The notes: generated by a model from the sequence alone, not told the origin. Shown: positions 46,480 to 55,698, counted from the stretch's first letter. The stretch is 64,000 nt of DNA from an uncultured Spirochaetaceae bacterium (GCA_944388955.1 CALXKJ010000002.1:1-64000); one strand, 5' to 3'. Program-made: numbers and translations.

Positions 46480-47523
46480 TCAGAAAAAAAGATAATCACA
46501 TACCAAAATGCAGATTAAAATGACGGTAATCAAAATTATTATGAAAATTGGTATATTAACCGCGGATTTGTCCTGTTTTATAGCATTATTAATCATAAGT
46601 GTATTGTGGATTCTATCCATTATATTTCCATTTGTGTTCTCCCAGCGGTTTATAAGCTCAGTAAAAGCCGCCACGCTCTTTCCGATAACCCCATTGCCCG
46701 CCGTGATATAAGGATAGAATCCCTGCGAGAGCGCGAGGGAGGCTGAAAGCCGTAATGATATTGTCATTCCCCTCATTATGGAGCCTTCTGTCACAGGGAA
46801 GGACAGGATGCGGCAGATTACTCTGCCTTCAGGTGTAAGCGATGCAGATATAAGCATAACGGCGAGCATGATGATGTGAGGCATGATGCGTATCCTGCGT
46901 CCGGAGTGCTTCTGGAAAATAAGAGCAGCGGCGAATGCAAGCGTTGCGGCAATAGGTGATGAGAGAAGCATGATGACAAAGACAGAGAGAATCATCAGTG
47001 CGATAGGCAGGATTGCTGTTCTGCTTTCCTGCGTTTCGATAACGATATCATCATCGTCGATAGTGAGCTTCCTGGAGAGAAATGCCGTAATAATTGATGC
47101 TCCTAGAGAGATAAGAAGCATCGGAGGGAGGAATACAAGCATTCCACGTCCCGCATAGAGAAGTGCAACGAGTATCTGCACGATTGTGCTCACTAAAGCA
47201 CCTGTCATTGAGATGCCATAGATTGATATATGCTTTTCCCATAGTCTCGATACAGAAAACATTGCCAAGCCCGAAGCCAGAGACTGCAGCACGGACATCA
47301 CGCCGAAGATGGAGATCAGATTTCCCGAGATATATGACGAGCCAAGTCCCTTGAGAAGCGTGAGGAGCATGAAGGAGCTGAAGTCATAGTTTATCGCGAA
47401 GAGAAGAGGGATATTCGCAAGCCCTATCCTGAAGAAAGGAAGGGGACGCGGTATGAATAGCTCCACGATGCTTAGAAATAGCGATATGGATGCAAGGTAT
47501 GCTATCTTATCCTGCTTCTGCAT
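46480..47523 (-). CDS. Gx transporter-family membrane protein fused to CbiQ-like domain
   Basis: 347 residues. The N-terminal half has five to six helices and the motif L-F-I-P-R-P-L-P-F-F-R-I-G-L-A-N-I, the pattern of the Gx family (also annotated heptaprenyl diphosphate synthase component I). The second half, with further helices and M-R-G-M-T-I-S-L-R-L-S-A-S-L-A, looks like an ECF-type CbiQ transmembrane component. A final membrane helix ends the protein. It overlaps the NusG domain II gene by 17 bases. Such pairs occur near flavin- or quinone-linked electron transfer genes, but the substrate here is unknown. Confidence 0.65.
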   Translation of the reverse strand: MQKQDKIAYLASISLFLSIVELFIPRPLPFFRIGLANIPLLFAINYDFSSFMLLTLLKGLGSSYISGNLISIFGVMSVLQSLASGLAMFSVSRLWEKHISIYGISMTGALVSTIVQILVALLYAGRGMLVFLPPMLLISLGASIITAFLSRKLTIDDDDIVIETQESRTAILPIALMILSVFVIMLLSSPIAATLAFAAALIFQKHSGRRIRIMPHIIMLAVMLISASLTPEGRVICRILSFPVTEGSIMRGMTISLRLSASLALSQGFYPYITAGNGVIGKSVAAFTELINRWENTNGNIMDRIHNTLMINNAIKQDKSAVNIPIFIIILITVILICILVCDYLFF

Positions 47524-47866
47524 CGAATTCCTCCACGCTGGCGGTTGTGGCTATGATTTTATTCGGCAGACAGCAAAGGGATGATGAATAGCCTTGGCGT
47601 ATGCAATCCTTGCCTCGGCATGGTGATGATATGACATGGGCCTTGCCATCTTTTATCTCAATCTCAGTCATTCCTATGGGACCCTGGAAGCTGTAAATAC
47701 CGTCGTTATCGAGAGAGTAGGCGTATTCACCATTTTCTGTGCTTACTCTGAGGACATTCCCTTTTCCGGGAAGAAGCATTACTGAGGCTATTCCCACTGC
47801 TATATAGATAATGACAGCTGCTGCGTCTCCCGCTTTGATTCTCCGCACACCCTGATGATAACGCAT
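47507..47866 (-). CDS. NusG domain II-containing membrane-anchored protein
   Basis: 119 residues. One N-terminal membrane helix (A-A-A-V-I-I-Y-I-A-V-G-I-A-S-V-M-L-L) is followed by a small extracytoplasmic beta domain. The Cys pattern S-P-C-R-G-K-D-C-I-R-Q-G, then C-C-L-P-N-K-I, is the DUF1312/NusG domain II signature. Despite the name it is not a transcription factor. It is always found beside Gx-type membrane proteins in the cases I recall and probably works with its neighbour. Confidence 0.75.
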   Translation of the reverse strand: MRYHQGVRRIKAGDAAAVIIYIAVGIASVMLLPGKGNVLRVSTENGEYAYSLDNDGIYSFQGPIGMTEIEIKDGKAHVISSPCRGKDCIRQGYSSSLCCLPNKIIATTASVEEFDAEAG

Positions 47867-47962
47867 CGGGGTTTATTTGTCTTTCTTCTGTATTTCTGTT
47901 TTTTCAGTGTAGTTTTATTCCCATTTATTGCTTTACATCCGACAATGCATGAAACTCAGGCC

Positions 47963-48655
47963 ATGAAGCTTATCTATGTAGTTGAGGATCATGAAGTCAT
48001 CAGAAACGGTATTGTCCAGTATCTTTCCCTCTCTGGTTATGAGGGAATGGGATTTGGCTCGATTCAGGCAGTGCGCGAGGCATTCGGGAAGACTGCTCCG
48101 GATCTTCTGATACAGGATGTCATGCTTCCCGATGGAGATGGTTTCTCATTCGTGAAGGAGATGAAAGAGAAATATCCCCATCTTCCTGTGATTTTCCTCA
48201 CAGCACGCGTTGAGGAATCTGACAGGATTCTCGGTTTCGAGCTTGGAGCTGATGATTATATCACAAAGCCATTCAGCCCGAAGGAGCTGGTTCTGAGGAT
48301 TCAGGCTCTTTTCCGCCGTCTTGATGAGTCATCATCTGACACCGGCAATGTCTATACATATAAAAGCGATGAGAACACCATGGTCATCGATGATAATGAG
48401 CATGTGCTTTCAATCAACGGCACGCCTGTCGCGCTTACTGCGGCTGAGTGGAGGATTGTTTTCTATCTTGCATCGAATGCGCCGAATCTCATAACGCGCT
48501 CCCAGATACTCGAGGAGTGCTTTGATTACAGCTTTGAAAGCTATGAGCGTGTTGTTGACACGCATATAAAGAATATACGAGCAAAACTCAAGCCCGGTAC
48601 CTGGATTGATACAGTCCGCGGCTATGGATACAGGTTCTCAGGCAAGAAGGCTTAA
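47963..48655 (+). CDS. OmpR-type response regulator
   Basis: 230 residues from the ATG at 47963. Upstream in-frame codons to 47855 encode a hydrophobic stretch unlike a regulator. The receiver domain has V-V-E-D-H, the phosphoacceptor Asp52 in I-Q-D-V-M-L-P-D-G-D-G-F, and a T-A-R switch with K-P-F. The C-terminal winged helix contains V-D-T-H-I-K-N-I-R-A-K-L and V-R-G-Y-G-Y-R-F. The partner kinase follows 2 bases later. The target genes are unknown. Confidence 0.9.
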   Translation: MKLIYVVEDHEVIRNGIVQYLSLSGYEGMGFGSIQAVREAFGKTAPDLLIQDVMLPDGDGFSFVKEMKEKYPHLPVIFLTARVEESDRILGFELGADDYITKPFSPKELVLRIQALFRRLDESSSDTGNVYTYKSDENTMVIDDNEHVLSINGTPVALTAAEWRIVFYLASNAPNLITRSQILEECFDYSFESYERVVDTHIKNIRAKLKPGTWIDTVRGYGYRFSGKKA

Positions 48656-48657
48656 TA

Positions 48658-50169
48658 ATGCGTCATCAGTTTGTACGGCTGTTTCTGTCAATCCTTCTTA
48701 TATCACTCGCGCTGATACTCACCCAGATCCTGATACTCTTTATCGGGAACTGGCGTGTAACAGTATCCTGGAAGGATATGGTTTTCGAGGAATTCGCATC
48801 CTCGCTGAGGAAAGCTGTAGAGAGTGTTGGTGATCAGGATAATGAAAGCGTTGTCAATCTGATGATAGATAACGCGACTGAGAGAATCTCAGGTCTCCTT
48901 CTTCGTGATGGGAATGGCAGATTCGTGCTTTCCCTTGGCGCCTCACCTCTGGATGAGCAGCTTCCTAGCCCGGAAGCGCGGAGAAATTCTATCATGCGCT
49001 CTCTTCCAACAGGACGCCTGAAGCTCGATTTCCAGAACAAGATCTCTTATATCGATGTCAATATCGATCCGCCTGAGTATGTGATAAACGTCCGCACCAG
49101 CCAGAATCCATTCATCCCCGCCGATGTGCGCTTCATGGAAAGCAATTCGGACACAAAGATGCTGGTTTCTCTTCCATCGGCAGTTGCCGACCAGGATATA
49201 GCAGGAACTATTGAGGTTGTTGTGGATGGTGAGGTGCAGGGATATATCGATGTTCTTGTCTACCGCATGAACTACTACGCGCCGACGCTCTTCGCGATGA
49301 AGGAGCTGCTTCTGGCTTTCATCTTCTCGATTCCTATCGGGCTTGTGGTCTCGGCAATACTTGCGGCCCTAGTATCAAAACACAATGAGCGCGGTGTCAA
49401 GGAATTGCAGAAGGCTCTCTCAGAGCTTTCAAAAGGCTATTATGATGTAAAGCTTTCGCATCAGAATACGGAGGAGATGGCTCAGATAGGCAAGTCAATC
49501 AGTCTCCTTGCCGAGGATCTTGAGCGTCATCAGAAATCAAGAAAGGAGTGGATCAGGAATATATCACACGATCTCAACACGCCTGTGACAGCGCTCACGC
49601 TCCTCATAAACGGAGCCATGGATGGTCTTTTTCCTCTTGATGAAAAACTCCTTAATGATATGAAGAAGGAGAATGACACGCTTGCGCTCCGCATCCAGTC
49701 AGTGAGCTATTATTCATACCTCCTTTCACCTGACGCGAAAGCCTCGAGGAGCAGTGTTTCATTCCTCTCATCGATAACGGACGCAGAGAACAACACCTCA
49801 GTCAAGACTGAGCATTCTGCAGATGATACGGAGATATATGCCGATCCTCTTCTTCTCTGCCGTGCGCTATCTGAGGTTATACAGAACGCCGCGTCATATA
49901 AAACAGATGATGCAAAGCCTGTTGTAAGCTATAAGAAGGCTGGCGATGGTGTCACGATTATCGTCTCGAACAATGGACATCTGCCGCATCCTCTCCCGCA
50001 GTTCTTCGAGCCATGGGCACGAGGAGACTCATCGCGTACCGCAGGCGGTTCAGGCCTTGGTCTTCCTATTGTCTACCAGATTATGGAGCTCCATGGCGGA
50101 AGCGTGAGAATCGAAGAGAATGGGGAGAGGGTGACCGTCAGCCTTTTCTTCCCTGAAGAGAGAAGATGA
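48658..50169 (+). CDS. Sensor histidine kinase
   Basis: 503 residues. The first membrane helix covers about 7-30 and a sensor domain about 31-210. The second helix (about 213-240) is followed by a HAMP region. His304 is in I-S-H-D-L-N-T-P-V, the H-box. The ATPase domain has an N-box (E-V-I-Q-N-A-A) and G-box (G-S-G-L-G-L-P-I-V). It should phosphorylate the adjacent regulator. The 3' end overlaps the convergent phosphodiesterase gene by 32 bases. Confidence 0.9.
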   Translation: MRHQFVRLFLSILLISLALILTQILILFIGNWRVTVSWKDMVFEEFASSLRKAVESVGDQDNESVVNLMIDNATERISGLLLRDGNGRFVLSLGASPLDEQLPSPEARRNSIMRSLPTGRLKLDFQNKISYIDVNIDPPEYVINVRTSQNPFIPADVRFMESNSDTKMLVSLPSAVADQDIAGTIEVVVDGEVQGYIDVLVYRMNYYAPTLFAMKELLLAFIFSIPIGLVVSAILAALVSKHNERGVKELQKALSELSKGYYDVKLSHQNTEEMAQIGKSISLLAEDLERHQKSRKEWIRNISHDLNTPVTALTLLINGAMDGLFPLDEKLLNDMKKENDTLALRIQSVSYYSYLLSPDAKASRSSVSFLSSITDAENNTSVKTEHSADDTEIYADPLLLCRALSEVIQNAASYKTDDAKPVVSYKKAGDGVTIIVSNNGHLPHPLPQFFEPWARGDSSRTAGGSGLGLPIVYQIMELHGGSVRIEENGERVTVSLFFPEERR

Positions 50170-50686
50170 TGGAATCATCATCGAGATTCCTCACTTCTAT
50201 ATTCCCTCCATCCCAGATTGCATAGCTTGGCGAGAATCCTCCCTTCGGGATGGATACAGAGCCTGGATTGAGATAGGTTATCCCATTGCGTTTTTCAAGT
50301 ACTGGTATATGTGTATGGCCAGAGAAGAAGGCATCGAAGCCCGCAGGGTGCTTATCTGGGGTGTAGATATGCCCATGAGTCATGAAAATCGTATAGCTGT
50401 CAGCAAAGATCATTGTGCTTTCAGAGAGCACGGGGAAGGGAAGCACCATCTGGTCGACTTCGGCTTCGCAGTTGCCTCTCACCGCGATGATTGATGATGA
50501 AAGCGATGAGAGTATCTCTATGACTTTCTTCGGAGCGTATGAAGAAGGAAGGTCATTCCTTGGCCCATGGTACAGAAGATCCCCGAGAAGCAGAAGCTTG
50601 TCATAGCTTCCATTACCGTAAAGCGATGCTATTTTCTCAGCGCTTTTTTCAGCGCCATGTATATCTGATGCGATAAGAAATCTCAT
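50138..50686 (-). CDS. YfcE-type metallophosphoesterase
   Basis: 182 residues from the ATG at 50686; a frame extension to 50725 lacks support. Motifs are S-D-I-H-G, L-L-G-D-L-L-Y-H-G-P, R-G-N-C-E, T-H-G-H and S-G-H-T-H-I-P, followed by N-P-G-S-V-S-I-P-K-G-G. This is the YfcE/MJ0936 group of Mn-dependent phosphodiesterases with unclear physiological substrate. Confidence 0.87.
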   Translation of the reverse strand: MRFLIASDIHGAEKSAEKIASLYGNGSYDKLLLLGDLLYHGPRNDLPSSYAPKKVIEILSSLSSSIIAVRGNCEAEVDQMVLPFPVLSESTMIFADSYTIFMTHGHIYTPDKHPAGFDAFFSGHTHIPVLEKRNGITYLNPGSVSIPKGGFSPSYAIWDGGNIEVRNLDDDSIIFSLQGRKG

Positions 50687-50780
50687 GTGGGGAAGTCTAA
50701 CAGAAAAACACCATTTCAAGAACACAGAGTCTTCGCAATATGAAGCGGTTTCAGCATTACCTTATTGTTAGGAGGAAGAA

Positions 50781-51236
50781 ATGGATTTTAGAAGCTTTCT
50801 GGAAACACTCAGCTACAGAGGTACAGGTGTCCTTTTGTGGACAGAAGACAAAGAAGGCAATATCCGCGTACTGCTTTCAAGACGGAGGATGCCATCTCTT
50901 CTTGGAGACGCGTTTTCAGTCGCTATCCCCACAGGTGATAGAGGGACAGAGGAGAGAAAGGAGGATGCCGCTGTACGTGTCGTGCATGATGAGCTTGGAC
51001 TGAATATAGGGAAGGATGAAATCAATGAATTCTACTCGGCGACGGCAGGTGGAGTGTCCATAACAGTATTCGCTTGCCACGTCAAGTCGATGCTGAAAGC
51101 GAAGGATGGCAGGGGATATACAGACAGCATGTGGTATGTGCTTCCTGAGGATTGCATAGTCCCTGATGCTGATAATCTCACGATTGCGGAGCTCAAAGCT
51201 TTCAGATGCACACAGCAGAATCAAAAGGTGTCATGA
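50781..51236 (+). CDS. Nudix-like protein with altered Nudix box
   Basis: 151 residues, preceded by AGGAGG. The Nudix box G-x5-E-x7-R-E-U-x-E-E-x-G-U appears as G-D-R-G-T-E-E, then A-V-R-V-V-H-D-E-L-G-L. The Glu after Arg is Val and the first Glu of the EE pair is Asp. Some metal-binding residues remain, so activity is uncertain. The start may be a variant of the Nudix fold for nucleotide-sugar or damaged-nucleotide hydrolysis. It converges on the AmmeMemoRadiSam genes with a 16-base overlap. Confidence 0.62.
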   Translation: MDFRSFLETLSYRGTGVLLWTEDKEGNIRVLLSRRRMPSLLGDAFSVAIPTGDRGTEERKEDAAVRVVHDELGLNIGKDEINEFYSATAGGVSITVFACHVKSMLKAKDGRGYTDSMWYVLPEDCIVPDADNLTIAELKAFRCTQQNQKVS

Positions 51237-52144
51237 TTCCATACCCCATATATTCTGCAGCCGCACTCAGGGCATATACCCTTGGTGCGGTATCTGTTTA
51301 TTACTGTATTGCACCGGGGACAGCGCGTTTCAGCTTCAAGCATGCTGTTTCCCGGGTAAATATACGGAATACCGCATCCATGCAATTCTGAGATCATAGC
51401 TTTCAGGAATGATTCAGATGTCGCCTTCCTGTCACTCATTTTATACGCAGGGAAGAAGCGCGTGATGTGCCATACACTCACGCCAGCGTCATGAAGCATT
51501 CTCGCGATATTGAGCATCATCTTGGCATCGTGTATTCCCTCAATCATGAGCGTTGTGATCTCTACATGTTTTCCCTCTCTGACAAGGTATCCTATGGAAT
51601 CTATGACAGGCGTGATGCTTCCATGGCATATTGTCCTGTAGAAATCCTCATCGCCTTTCAAATCGATGTTATAAGCATCGATGAGCGGTACTAGACGCAG
51701 AAGCGATGATTCAGAGAAAGTCCCGCTTGTGACCATCACAGTCTTCATGCCATGTGCCTTGATGTGAGGTGAAAGCTCCAGAATCTCATCCTGCCAGACT
51801 AAAGGCTCGGAGTATGTGAAGCTCACAGAGGGAATGGAATATGCTGAAGCCTCATCAATCAATGACATGATATCCTGATTACTGCCTTTCTCATGTTGCT
51901 GTGACAGCTCCCAGTTCTGGCAGAAATCACATGAAAGGGAACAGCCAGAAGCCCCGAACGAGAGTGTCTTTGTACCTGGCAGGAAGTGATATAAAGGTTT
52001 CTTCTCTATCGGATCGAGAGCGATAGCTGATATGCAATTCCTGCTGACTATCGTCCCGCTGTCGTTTTCACGTACACGGCACCATCCTGTTTTCCCTTCC
52101 TCGATAGAGCATCGACGGAAACAGAAGTCACACTTTGTCTTCAT
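51221..52144 (-). CDS. amrS: AmmeMemoRadiSam system radical SAM enzyme
   Basis: 307 residues from the ATG at 52144. The radical SAM motif is C-S-L-S-C-D-F-C (C-x3-C-x2-C). The N-terminus has C-D-F-C-F-R-R-C with G-W-C-R-V-R, further Cys ligands. The C-terminus ends in a zinc-ribbon-like C-P-R-C-N-T and C-P-E-C-G-C. This is the pyruvate formate-lyase-activase-like enzyme of the AmmeMemoRadiSam cluster. The reaction is unknown. It overlaps the preceding AMMECR1 gene by 17 bases. Confidence 0.88.
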   Translation of the reverse strand: MKTKCDFCFRRCSIEEGKTGWCRVRENDSGTIVSRNCISAIALDPIEKKPLYHFLPGTKTLSFGASGCSLSCDFCQNWELSQQHEKGSNQDIMSLIDEASAYSIPSVSFTYSEPLVWQDEILELSPHIKAHGMKTVMVTSGTFSESSLLRLVPLIDAYNIDLKGDEDFYRTICHGSITPVIDSIGYLVREGKHVEITTLMIEGIHDAKMMLNIARMLHDAGVSVWHITRFFPAYKMSDRKATSESFLKAMISELHGCGIPYIYPGNSMLEAETRCPRCNTVINRYRTKGICPECGCRIYGVWNHDTF

Positions 52145-52658
52145 CAAAGACCTCCGCTTGGAATGTCCTGAAGATTGCATCAGGATTCTTCCAGCTTTCT
52201 CTCGGTAGTCCCGCTTTTTCTGAAAGCGATGAAAGAAGTGTTTCCTTATCCCAGCCTGTCTCTTCTGCCACTTGCGGAAGGTAGACAGCGCGTCTTCCGT
52301 GGAGGCTCATGATGATTCCATCGCGTCCCAGAATGAAATCAGCGGGCGATGGAATTGTCTTCGGCTCCGTCAGCACTGATATCTCAATCGTGATTTTCCC
52401 AAGCTCGTCATATGAAAGGGGAGGGAAACGGTAATCGCTGAAAGCCGCATCGCGGGCTAATGTGAAGATTTCCCTGTAGATAGTATCAACACCTTCCATA
52501 TAGCCGATACAGCCTCGGAGAGACACTCCTTTCCTGAGTGTGACGAAAGCTCCACGTCTGATATCGCTTTCAGGTATCATGAAGGTCTCGCCGCTGAAAT
52601 ATGTCTCAAGAGATTTCCTCGCTGTCTGAAGAAGCAGTTTCCTGTCAATATCCATCAT
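52128..52658 (-). CDS. amrA: AmmeMemoRadiSam system protein A (AMMECR1 domain)
   Basis: 176 residues. The hallmark S-L-R-G-C-I-G-Y appears near residue 47, followed by A-A-F-S-D-Y-R-F-P-P-L, E-I-S-V-L-T-E-P and L-P-Q-V-A, all conserved in AMMECR1 proteins. The cytosolic domain is proposed to take part in a modification reaction with Memo and the radical SAM enzyme. It overlaps the Memo gene by ATGA. Confidence 0.9.
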   Translation of the reverse strand: MMDIDRKLLLQTARKSLETYFSGETFMIPESDIRRGAFVTLRKGVSLRGCIGYMEGVDTIYREIFTLARDAAFSDYRFPPLSYDELGKITIEISVLTEPKTIPSPADFILGRDGIIMSLHGRRAVYLPQVAEETGWDKETLLSSLSEKAGLPRESWKNPDAIFRTFQAEVFDEDKV

Positions 52659-53452
52659 TTCCTCCAGTATACAGTCCGATAGGACACAAAATCCTCATCA
52701 TCGCCAGTGCTTTCTGCCGAGTTTCCGCTCATGCCGCACCATCCAGGCATTTCCGTTTCCCTCGCAACCTGAGAGAGGATCATTGCTGCGGCAATGCCGC
52801 AGATAGTACCCTGCGTGAATCGTCTGAAGACTTCATCTGTCTTGTTCTCCGAAAGAAGCATGCTGCATTCCCCATCATCCTCAATTGCTTTCTCAAGTCC
52901 ATGGATGCCATATGGCATATAACCGAATCTCGGACCGTAATGAGTGAAATCCGAGGATGCAATGATTGATGTATGGCTATCAATGGCATCAATAAGCTCG
53001 GACGCCAGATGCTTCAGTGCGTCAAGGGATGTTATTTCGTTTATGAGGAGGAATGAGACAGAGATTCCACCAAGCATGCCGATGAATGGAAGAATCATCT
53101 CAACTCCGTGTTCTCTCTGTATTGCTGTATCTGACAAAGCCGCGCTTCTGATTCTGACTCCAGTTACGGGAATTTCCCCGAAAGGCGTCTCTGCGGCTGT
53201 GAATGACGATGAGATGAAAGCGTCAGCTGGTATCCGATAATAATGGGATGGGGATAGTATGATGATTCTCTTTATGTCTCTTCTCATGATGGAGAAGTAT
53301 TCCCTGAGCATAGGGGCGCTGTATGGCCAGCCTGCATGCGGAAGAACCGCGTGCATTGCTTCACCGCCTTTTCCGATATCCCCGATTATCTTTCTGCATT
53401 CATCTTCCCTGTATGGATACCATGTACCTCTGAATAATGCTTTTCTCACCAT
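52655..53452 (-). CDS. amrB: AmmeMemoRadiSam system protein B (Memo family)
   Basis: 265 residues from the ATG at 53452; an extension to 53563 encodes an unrelated stretch. F-R-G-T-W-Y-P, P-H-A-G-W-P-Y-S-A, S-P-S-H-Y-Y and S-S-D-F-T-H-Y-G are Memo motifs. The conserved histidines in this fold bind copper or iron in some members, and the fold is related to class III extradiol dioxygenases. First gene of the three-gene cluster. Confidence 0.88.
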   Translation of the reverse strand: MVRKALFRGTWYPYREDECRKIIGDIGKGGEAMHAVLPHAGWPYSAPMLREYFSIMRRDIKRIIILSPSHYYRIPADAFISSSFTAAETPFGEIPVTGVRIRSAALSDTAIQREHGVEMILPFIGMLGGISVSFLLINEITSLDALKHLASELIDAIDSHTSIIASSDFTHYGPRFGYMPYGIHGLEKAIEDDGECSMLLSENKTDEVFRRFTQGTICGIAAAMILSQVARETEMPGWCGMSGNSAESTGDDEDFVSYRTVYWRK

Positions 53453-53518
53453 ATGAAAATGATAATCCAGCTTCGGGAAAATGAAACATCGAATCACTTG
53501 AAACAGTCTCTGAATTTG

Positions 53519-53547
53519 TTGTACAGGCTGAATAGCTGTCTTACTAT
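53519..53547 (+). promoter_or_regulatory. Promoter of the sugar-binding protein gene
   Basis: TTGTAC (53519-53524), a 17-base spacer and TACTAT (53542-53547). The predicted start near 53554 precedes AAGGAGAAG and the ATG at 53582. Confidence 0.6.
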
Positions 53548-53581
53548 GAAAGAGTGAATCCAAAACAGAAGGAGAAGAAAG

Positions 53582-54856
53582 ATGAAGAAGATTCTCATGT
53601 TATTCATAGCAGCGATTCTTGTCTCTGGAATGTTATTTGCCGGCGGTGCCAATGACAGCAAGAACACTGAAGATGGAAAAGTGACTATCAGTGTTTACTG
53701 GTGGGGCAATCAGGTGCGGAATGATTTAACGCAGAAAGCCATAAATCTCTATATGGAGGAGCACCCTGATATCATCATCAATGCGGAGTTTGCCGACTGG
53801 TCCGGATACTGGGACAGGCTCAGCGCAACTGCCGCAGGTGGCAATATGCCTGATATCGTGCAGATGGATTACGCATATCTGGAATCATATGTTTCGAATG
53901 GGCTTCTTACGAATCTCAGCCCGTATATCGAAAGCGGAGCGATTGATACATCGGATATTCCGGACTCTGTGCTCGCAAGCGGTATTGTCGATGACAGCGT
54001 ATATGGTATCAGCCTTGGAAACAGCGCAATCATGATGGCCTATGATAAGGACATCACAGATAAAGCCGGTGTTGAGATTCCTCTTGAAGTCACGCTCGAT
54101 GAGCTTTATGCGATCGGCGAGGAAATCTATGAGAAGACTGGCGTTGCCACGTATTTCGATGGCGGAATCAACATGCTCAAGATGATAGCCCGCAACAGCG
54201 GAAGCTATATGTTCGATGAGCTTGCTGCGGGCGATGATACTTCCGCAAGAAGGTTCTTCGAGGAAGTCCAGAGATTCCAGGATGCGCCATTTGCAATCTC
54301 CCCTGATATCCTTGTTGAGAAGAATGCGGATATCGTTGAGCTCAAGCCTATTCTCGACGGTACAAGCTGGAATGATTTCTGTGCTGTGAATCAGTATGTT
54401 GCTGTATGCAATGCGGCAGGAAAAGATCTTGGCATGCTTATGTACCCGAAGACTGATGACAGCGTAGCGGAAGCTATGTATCTTCAGCCATCTCAGTACT
54501 TCACAATTGCTGAGACTTCAGAGCACAAGGAGGAAGCGGCAGCATTCGTGGACTGGTTTATAAATTCGGAGGAAGCCAATCTCATACTCATGGGAGAAAG
54601 AGGTACTCCTGCTAACACGGAAGTCGCAGCAGTCCTTGCGGAGAATGTTGATGAGAGAACAAAGGCGGTTTTCGATTTCATGGATAAGGTTTCTGAAATC
54701 GCGGTTCCTCTTGATCCGCCAGATCCTCAGGGCAGAGGAGAGATAGAAGCTATTCTGAAGTCTACTGTAGAGGATATGAGAGCTGGTGCACTTACTCCGG
54801 AAGAGGCTACTGAGGAATTCGTGGCTAGAGCACAGCAGATTCTCAACGAAGGCTGA
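53582..54856 (+). CDS. ABC sugar transporter substrate-binding protein, isolated
   Basis: 424 residues with a signal peptide ending L-F-A before G-G-A-N-D-S-K-N; no lipobox Cys is present. The fold signature is family 1 solute-binding: V-T-I-S-V-Y-W-W-G near the start, A-T-A-A-G-G-N-M-P-D-I-V-Q-M-D, then A-M-Y-L-Q-P-S-Q-Y-F. It should bind a sugar or oligosaccharide in the periplasm. No permease or ATPase genes are adjacent; the next gene, 2 bases on, is a polysaccharide deacetylase. Confidence 0.88.
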   Translation: MKKILMLFIAAILVSGMLFAGGANDSKNTEDGKVTISVYWWGNQVRNDLTQKAINLYMEEHPDIIINAEFADWSGYWDRLSATAAGGNMPDIVQMDYAYLESYVSNGLLTNLSPYIESGAIDTSDIPDSVLASGIVDDSVYGISLGNSAIMMAYDKDITDKAGVEIPLEVTLDELYAIGEEIYEKTGVATYFDGGINMLKMIARNSGSYMFDELAAGDDTSARRFFEEVQRFQDAPFAISPDILVEKNADIVELKPILDGTSWNDFCAVNQYVAVCNAAGKDLGMLMYPKTDDSVAEAMYLQPSQYFTIAETSEHKEEAAAFVDWFINSEEANLILMGERGTPANTEVAAVLAENVDERTKAVFDFMDKVSEIAVPLDPPDPQGRGEIEAILKSTVEDMRAGALTPEEATEEFVARAQQILNEG

Positions 54857-54858
54857 TA

Positions 54859-55659
54859 ATGAAGAAGATATACACAGTATTCCCATATGGGAAATACAAG
54901 GCGTTGACGCTGAGCTATGATGATGGGCGTGAAGAGGATAGACGGCTTGTCTCAATCTTCAGGAAATATGGATTGAAAGCGACATTCAATCTCAATTCAG
55001 GACTCGCATCCGAGGATCCGAGAAGGATAAGGATGGATGAATGGCCTGAGCTGTATAAGGGCTTTGAGATTGCATCCCATACAGTCACGCATCCGACAAT
55101 CTCCAGATGTCCATTGTCTGTTGTGGCGGAAGAGATACTGGAAGACAGGAAAAGGCTTGAGATGATCACAGGCTATCCTGTAAGGGGGCTTGCTTATCCT
55201 AACGGCTCATACTCGAAGGACATCATATCGCTCCTGCCTGCTCTTGGTATAAGCTACGCCAGGATTGTCGGAAACAGTGATGATTTCTCTATCCCGGAGA
55301 ATTTCCTGGAATGGAAAGCAACGTGCCATCATAATCATAATCTTCTGGAGAATGCTGAGGCTTTCATCTCGTTTGCGAAGCCTCAGTATCTGAAACTGAT
55401 GTATGTATGGGGCCATAGCTATGAGTTCACTGATAATGGCAACTGGAATCTCATCGAGAAGTTTTCTGAGATGATCAGCGGCAAGGATGAGATATGGTAC
55501 GCAACGAATATCGAGATAGTCGACTATCTTGAAGCGTCGAAACGTCTTGTCTTCTCCGCAGATCGCGAGATGGTCTACAATCCATCCGCGATGACGCTCT
55601 GGATTACTGTAGATGATGATCCTGTGGCAATCCCCGGCGGGGCAACTGTGAAGCTTTGA
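54859..55659 (+). CDS. Polysaccharide deacetylase family protein (CE4)
   Basis: 266 residues. The NodB/CE4 motifs are L-S-Y-D-D-G (motif 1 with catalytic Asp) and S-H-T-V-T-H-P (metal His). R-G-L-A-Y-P-N-G-S-Y is motif 3-like. It lacks a signal peptide, so it may act in the cytoplasm or be non-classical. It may remove acetyl groups from N-acetylated sugars entering via the neighbouring binding protein, an inference from co-transcription. A terminator follows. Confidence 0.85.
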   Translation: MKKIYTVFPYGKYKALTLSYDDGREEDRRLVSIFRKYGLKATFNLNSGLASEDPRRIRMDEWPELYKGFEIASHTVTHPTISRCPLSVVAEEILEDRKRLEMITGYPVRGLAYPNGSYSKDIISLLPALGISYARIVGNSDDFSIPENFLEWKATCHHNHNLLENAEAFISFAKPQYLKLMYVWGHSYEFTDNGNWNLIEKFSEMISGKDEIWYATNIEIVDYLEASKRLVFSADREMVYNPSAMTLWITVDDDPVAIPGGATVKL

Positions 55660-55698
55660 CAATGAGACCACTGCAAAGCAGTCTCATCATCTTAAAAG

